This document shows positions 60,794-64,000 of a stretch of DNA of 64,000 bases, one piece after another. Position numbers and translations under genes: made by a program. Source of the stretch: Pseudomonadota bacterium (lineage in GTDB: Bacteria > Pseudomonadota > Alphaproteobacteria > Sphingomonadales > Sphingomonadaceae); the NCBI GenBank assembly GCA_020160755.1, contig JAIUPN010000005.1, forward strand, positions 1-64,000, given 5' to 3'. The stretch's first letter is position 1, and each line of letters starts with the position of its first letter. The notes beneath the pieces were generated by a model that ran no database searches, was not told where the DNA came from, and was given only the letters and a program-made list of their open reading frames with translations.

Positions 60794-61996
60794 ATGACCG
60801 ACCTCTTCTCGAAATTCGATCCGCTGATCCAGCAGCGCGAGGCCTTGCTCGCGACCGGGGTGACCGATCCGTTCAGCCTCGTGATGGAAAAGGTCGTCTC
60901 CCCCACCGTCGCAATCTGCAACGGACGTGAAACGATCCTGCTCGGCACCTATAATTACATGGGCATGACCTTCGACGAAGATGTCATCGCCGCGGGCAAG
61001 GACGCGCTCGACAGGTTCGGCGCCGGCACGACCGGCAGCCGCGTGCTCAACGGCACCTATCAGGGGCACAAGGAGTGCGAGGACGCTCTGAAAGAATTTT
61101 ACGCCATGGATCATGCCATGGTGTTCTCGACCGGATATCAGGCGAACCTCGGCATCATTTCGACGATCGCGGGCAAGGGCGACTATGTCATCCTCGACAT
61201 CGACAGCCATGCGTCGATCTATGACGGGTGCAAGATGGGCGACGCCGAAATCGTCGCTTTCCGCCACAACGACGTCGAAGCGCTCGAAAAAAGGCTGAAG
61301 CGCCTGCCCCCCGAAGCGGGCAAGCTCGTCGTGCTCGAGGGCGTCTATTCGATGCTCGGCGACATCGCGCCGCTGAAGGAAATGATCCGCGTCTCGAAGG
61401 AAGCGGGCGCGATGGTGCTCGTCGACGAAGCGCATTCGATGGGCTTCATCGGCGAACATGGCCGCGGCGTCGCCGAAGCGCAGGGCGTGATCGACGATGT
61501 CGATTTCATCATCGGCACATTCAGCAAGAGCGTCGGCACCGTCGGCGGCTTCTGCGTCTCGAACCACCCGAAGTTCGAGATCATGCGCCTCGTCTGCCGC
61601 CCCTATGTCTTCACCGCCTCGCTGCCGCCGAGCGTCGTCGCGACCGCCGCGACGAGCATCCGCAAGCTGATGCACGGATCGAACAAGCGCGCGCACCTGT
61701 GGGAAAATTCGAAGGTTCTTCACAAAGGCCTTCGCGATCTGGGTTTCCAGCTCGGCACCGAAGAGCCGCAGTCGGCGATCATCGCGGTGATCATGCCCGA
61801 CCTCGAGCGCGGTGCGATGATGTGGGAAGCGCTTCTCGAAGAAGGGCTTTACGTCAACCTCGCGCGCCCGCCCGCAACCCCCGCGGGCATGACGCTTCTG
61901 CGCTGTTCGCTGTGCGCCGAACACACGATCGAGCAGGTCGGCGAGATCCTCGCCCGCTTCGAGCGGGCGGGCAAGCGCGCGCAGATTATCGGCTGA
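60794..61996 (+). CDS. spt: serine palmitoyltransferase
   Basis: The 400-aa PLP enzyme of the alpha-oxoamine synthase family condenses serine and palmitoyl thioester to 3-ketodihydrosphingosine, the first step of sphingolipid synthesis. It has GAGTTGSRVLNGTYQGHKECE, the PLP-stacking His in STGYQANLG and DSHASIYDG, DEAHSMGFIGEHGRG (Asp 211, His 214) and the PLP Lys at 245 in IGTFSKSVGTVGG. The gene is the landmark that points to a sphingomonad. The ATG follows the acp stop by 7 bp, so they are cotranscribed. No other sphingolipid gene follows in this window. Confidence 0.95.
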   Translation: MTDLFSKFDPLIQQREALLATGVTDPFSLVMEKVVSPTVAICNGRETILLGTYNYMGMTFDEDVIAAGKDALDRFGAGTTGSRVLNGTYQGHKECEDALKEFYAMDHAMVFSTGYQANLGIISTIAGKGDYVILDIDSHASIYDGCKMGDAEIVAFRHNDVEALEKRLKRLPPEAGKLVVLEGVYSMLGDIAPLKEMIRVSKEAGAMVLVDEAHSMGFIGEHGRGVAEAQGVIDDVDFIIGTFSKSVGTVGGFCVSNHPKFEIMRLVCRPYVFTASLPPSVVATAATSIRKLMHGSNKRAHLWENSKVLHKGLRDLGFQLGTEEPQSAIIAVIMPDLERGAMMWEALLEEGLYVNLARPPATPAGMTLLRCSLCAEHTIEQVGEILARFERAGKRAQIIG

Positions 61997-62109
61997 ACCG
62001 AGCGCATCCGCCGACCAGCGGATTCCTTTTCGGGGCGAGTTGAAGCCGCGTCGATGCAAGCGGGGCTTCGGCGCTTTGCGGCGCCCGGCTTGTCCGGTAA
62101 GAGAAACGC

Positions 62110-64000
62110 GTGTTCGAGCGGGATATCGATAGCGAAAACGACAGCCGGCGGGAGCGTATTCGCTTCTGGTCGACGATCGTCCTCGGCGCGATCCTGACCG
62201 GCGTGGTCGGGGCGCTCGTCGTGCTGCTCGCGCGCGCCAACGACAATTACGATCGCTCGCTCGGCTGGCAGACGCAGAGCATGGAGGTGATTTCGCAGAC
62301 GCGGTCGGTCGACGCCGCGATCGCGCGCGCCGAAGCGGCGCTCGGCCGTTTTGCGGTCGGGCTGCAGAAGGAGGACGGGCGCGTCTATGAATATCAATGG
62401 GGCCGCGCGCGCCAGTTTCTGACGCAATTGCGGCGCAACGTCCGCGACAATCCGAAACAGATCGTGCTGGTCGAGCAGCTGACGATCGAAATGGACAGCC
62501 GTGGCGCGCAGCTCGGCGACGCGGCGCTCAGCGCGAACTATAACCAGACCGTCGCCGCCATCTCGAAATTTTATGCCGCGGGCAAGGGCGAGGGTCTCGG
62601 CCGGATCGACAAGCTGCTATCCGAAATCATCGCCAACGAACGCGCGCTGCTCCGCGAGCGCAACCGGCTCGCCGCAGCCGACCGCGCGAACCTCAATCAG
62701 GCGATCCTGCTCTTTTCGCTGCTCGGCGCCGCCGCGGCGGTCATCGCGATCGGCGCGACCTTCTCGCTGATCCGCGCCGAAGGCGAGCGGCGGCTCGCGC
62801 GGCGCGAACAGCTCGTCGAGAGCGACCGCGCGATGCAGCTCGAAACCGCGGTCGAGGAACGGACTGCCGAGCTCGCCCATGCGAACGACGCGCTACGCAG
62901 CGAAATGACCGAACGCGAAGCGGCCGAGGCGCAGCTGCGGCAAGCGCAGAAGATGGAGGCGGTCGGACAACTCACCGGCGGCATCGCGCACGACTTCAAC
63001 AATATGCTCGCGGTCGTCGTCGGCGGGCTCGAACTCGCGCAGCGCTGGCTACCCGGCAAACCCGAAAAGGCGCAGCGGCACCTCGCCAACGCGCTCGACG
63101 GCGCCAACCGCGCCGCCGACCTCACGCGCCGGCTGCTGACCTTCGCCCGGTCGGAACCCGCGCGTCCGGAGATGACGCCGATCGACGAGTGCATCACGAG
63201 CTTCGCGCAGCTGATCGAACGCACGATCGGCGACCGCATCGCGCTGACGCTCGACCTCCATGCCGACGGGCTCGCCTGCTGGATCGACCGGCAGCAGTTC
63301 GAAAACGCGCTGCTCAACCTCGCGGTCAACGCGCGCGACGCGATGAACGGCCATGGTTCGCTGACGATCCGCACGCTCGACGACGGCGAGAATCAGTCGG
63401 CGGCGCTCGCGGTGCAGGTGATCGACACCGGCTGCGGCATGTCGCCCGAGGTGCTCGAACGCGTCTTCGACCCCTTTTACACGACGAAGCCCGCGGGTCA
63501 GGGCACCGGCCTCGGCATGAGCCAGGTCTTCGCCTTTTGCCGCCAGTCGGGCGGCGAGGTGCAGATCGCCTCGACCGAAGGCGAAGGGACGAGCGTCGCG
63601 ATGCTGCTGCCCGTCGCGCAGCCGCAAGCCGATAGCGCCACCCAGGCGCCGCCGGGTGAGGATGCCCATTCCGAAACGCCCGCCGACGCGCTCAGCATCC
63701 TCGTGGTCGAGGACGATGCGCGCGTGCTCGCAGCGACGGTCGATGCGGTCAGCGAGCTCGGCCATACCGCGGTCGCGTGCGGCAACCCGCTCGAGGCCGA
63801 GGCGCTGGTCGAAGGGCGGCTCGCCGAGGGACAGGGCGGCTTCGACCTCATCCTCTCCGACGTGCTGATGCCCGAATTGACCGGCCCCGAAATGGTCGCG
63901 CAGCTGAAGCAGCGCTGGCCCGAACTGTCGGTGCTGTTCGTGACGGGCTATGCCGGCGATGCCGGCGAAGACGCCGCCTTCGGCGACCATGACGTGCTCC
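62110..64000 (+). CDS. hybrid sensor histidine kinase, runs past the window end
   Basis: This frame begins at a GTG (62110) with AAGAGA upstream and stays open to the edge. A membrane segment (RFWSTIVLGAILTGVVGALV) leads into a CHASE3-like sensor region. A second segment follows at about residues 200-220 (AILLFSLLGAAAAVIAIGA). The HisKA H-box is GQLTGGIAHDFNNMLAVVVG (His about 294). The ATPase domain has N-box LLNLAVNARDAMNG and G-boxes. A receiver domain follows (LSILVVEDDARVLAATVDAV, phospho-acceptor Asp about 584 in LILSDVLMPELTG). Kinase and receiver are fused, so it is a hybrid. Its output is unknown. Confidence 0.9.
   Translation, partial: MFERDIDSENDSRRERIRFWSTIVLGAILTGVVGALVVLLARANDNYDRSLGWQTQSMEVISQTRSVDAAIARAEAALGRFAVGLQKEDGRVYEYQWGRARQFLTQLRRNVRDNPKQIVLVEQLTIEMDSRGAQLGDAALSANYNQTVAAISKFYAAGKGEGLGRIDKLLSEIIANERALLRERNRLAAADRANLNQAILLFSLLGAAAAVIAIGATFSLIRAEGERRLARREQLVESDRAMQLETAVEERTAELAHANDALRSEMTEREAAEAQLRQAQKMEAVGQLTGGIAHDFNNMLAVVVGGLELAQRWLPGKPEKAQRHLANALDGANRAADLTRRLLTFARSEPARPEMTPIDECITSFAQLIERTIGDRIALTLDLHADGLACWIDRQQFENALLNLAVNARDAMNGHGSLTIRTLDDGENQSAALAVQVIDTGCGMSPEVLERVFDPFYTTKPAGQGTGLGMSQVFAFCRQSGGEVQIASTEGEGTSVAMLLPVAQPQADSATQAPPGEDAHSETPADALSILVVEDDARVLAATVDAVSELGHTAVACGNPLEAEALVEGRLAEGQGGFDLILSDVLMPELTGPEMVAQLKQRWPELSVLFVTGYAGDAGEDAAFGDHDVL

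Overview
The window looks like chromosomal DNA from a sphingomonad alphaproteobacterium, most like Sphingopyxis or a relative. It is GC-rich, carries an acyl carrier protein plus serine palmitoyltransferase pair (sphingolipid synthesis), has groES-groEL behind a perfect CIRCE operator, and splits cobalamin-dependent methionine synthase into two genes. The genus is inferred from gene content and order; no database was searched.

Two parts can be told apart. From the left edge to about 37.05 kb is mobile or accessory DNA. It ends at a tRNA-Gln gene (37055-37129, minus strand) beside a large tyrosine recombinase (34863-36941), the usual layout of an integrated genomic island. From tRNA-Gln to the right edge is ordinary core chromosome.

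The island starts with insertion sequences: an IS5-family element whose 3' end is interrupted by an IS110-family element, two hypothetical genes, and an IS3-family element whose right end abuts a ZIP metal transporter gene. From about 6.4 to 33.2 kb it is dense in redox and electrophile defence. It carries three MsrA-type and two MsrB-type methionine sulfoxide reductases, a peroxiredoxin, a thioredoxin-like redoxin, glutaredoxin, a dihydrolipoamide-dehydrogenase-like flavoprotein and a YkgB/RclC-like membrane protein with a cysteine-rich MarR regulator. It also carries 6-phosphogluconate dehydrogenase, a molybdopterin oxidoreductase with a ferredoxin reductase, a quinone-oxidoreductase-like dehydrogenase, a glutathione transferase, metal transporters, several small DUF proteins and an arginyl-tRNA synthetase. 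Four of its transcription units are preceded, in the matching orientation, by the same 30-bp motif (CTATAG core and TATTGG separated by 8 bp). This points to one shared regulator, probably LysR-type. The island also shows decay: an amber stop in a metallo-hydrolase gene, an internally shortened DM13 protein, and an IS21 remnant next to truncated SDR and LuxR-type fragments.

The core part holds ilvE, a MarR regulator, proC, a PafA-like phosphatase, a DsbD-like thiol reductant transporter, tlyA, tspO, ubiK, a YbjN gene and a beta-helix protein. Next comes the methionine operon: an ArsR regulator fused to a methyltransferase, metF, metH part 1, a GNAT gene and metH part 2. After it are two tandem alanine-rich lipoproteins and a smaller third one, a ZTP riboswitch ahead of a DJ-1/PfpI gene, glutamine cyclotransferase, groES-groEL, a MATE exporter, a stand-alone Pycsar-effector-like (DUF5706) membrane protein, the acp-spt pair, and the start of a hybrid histidine kinase that runs off the window.
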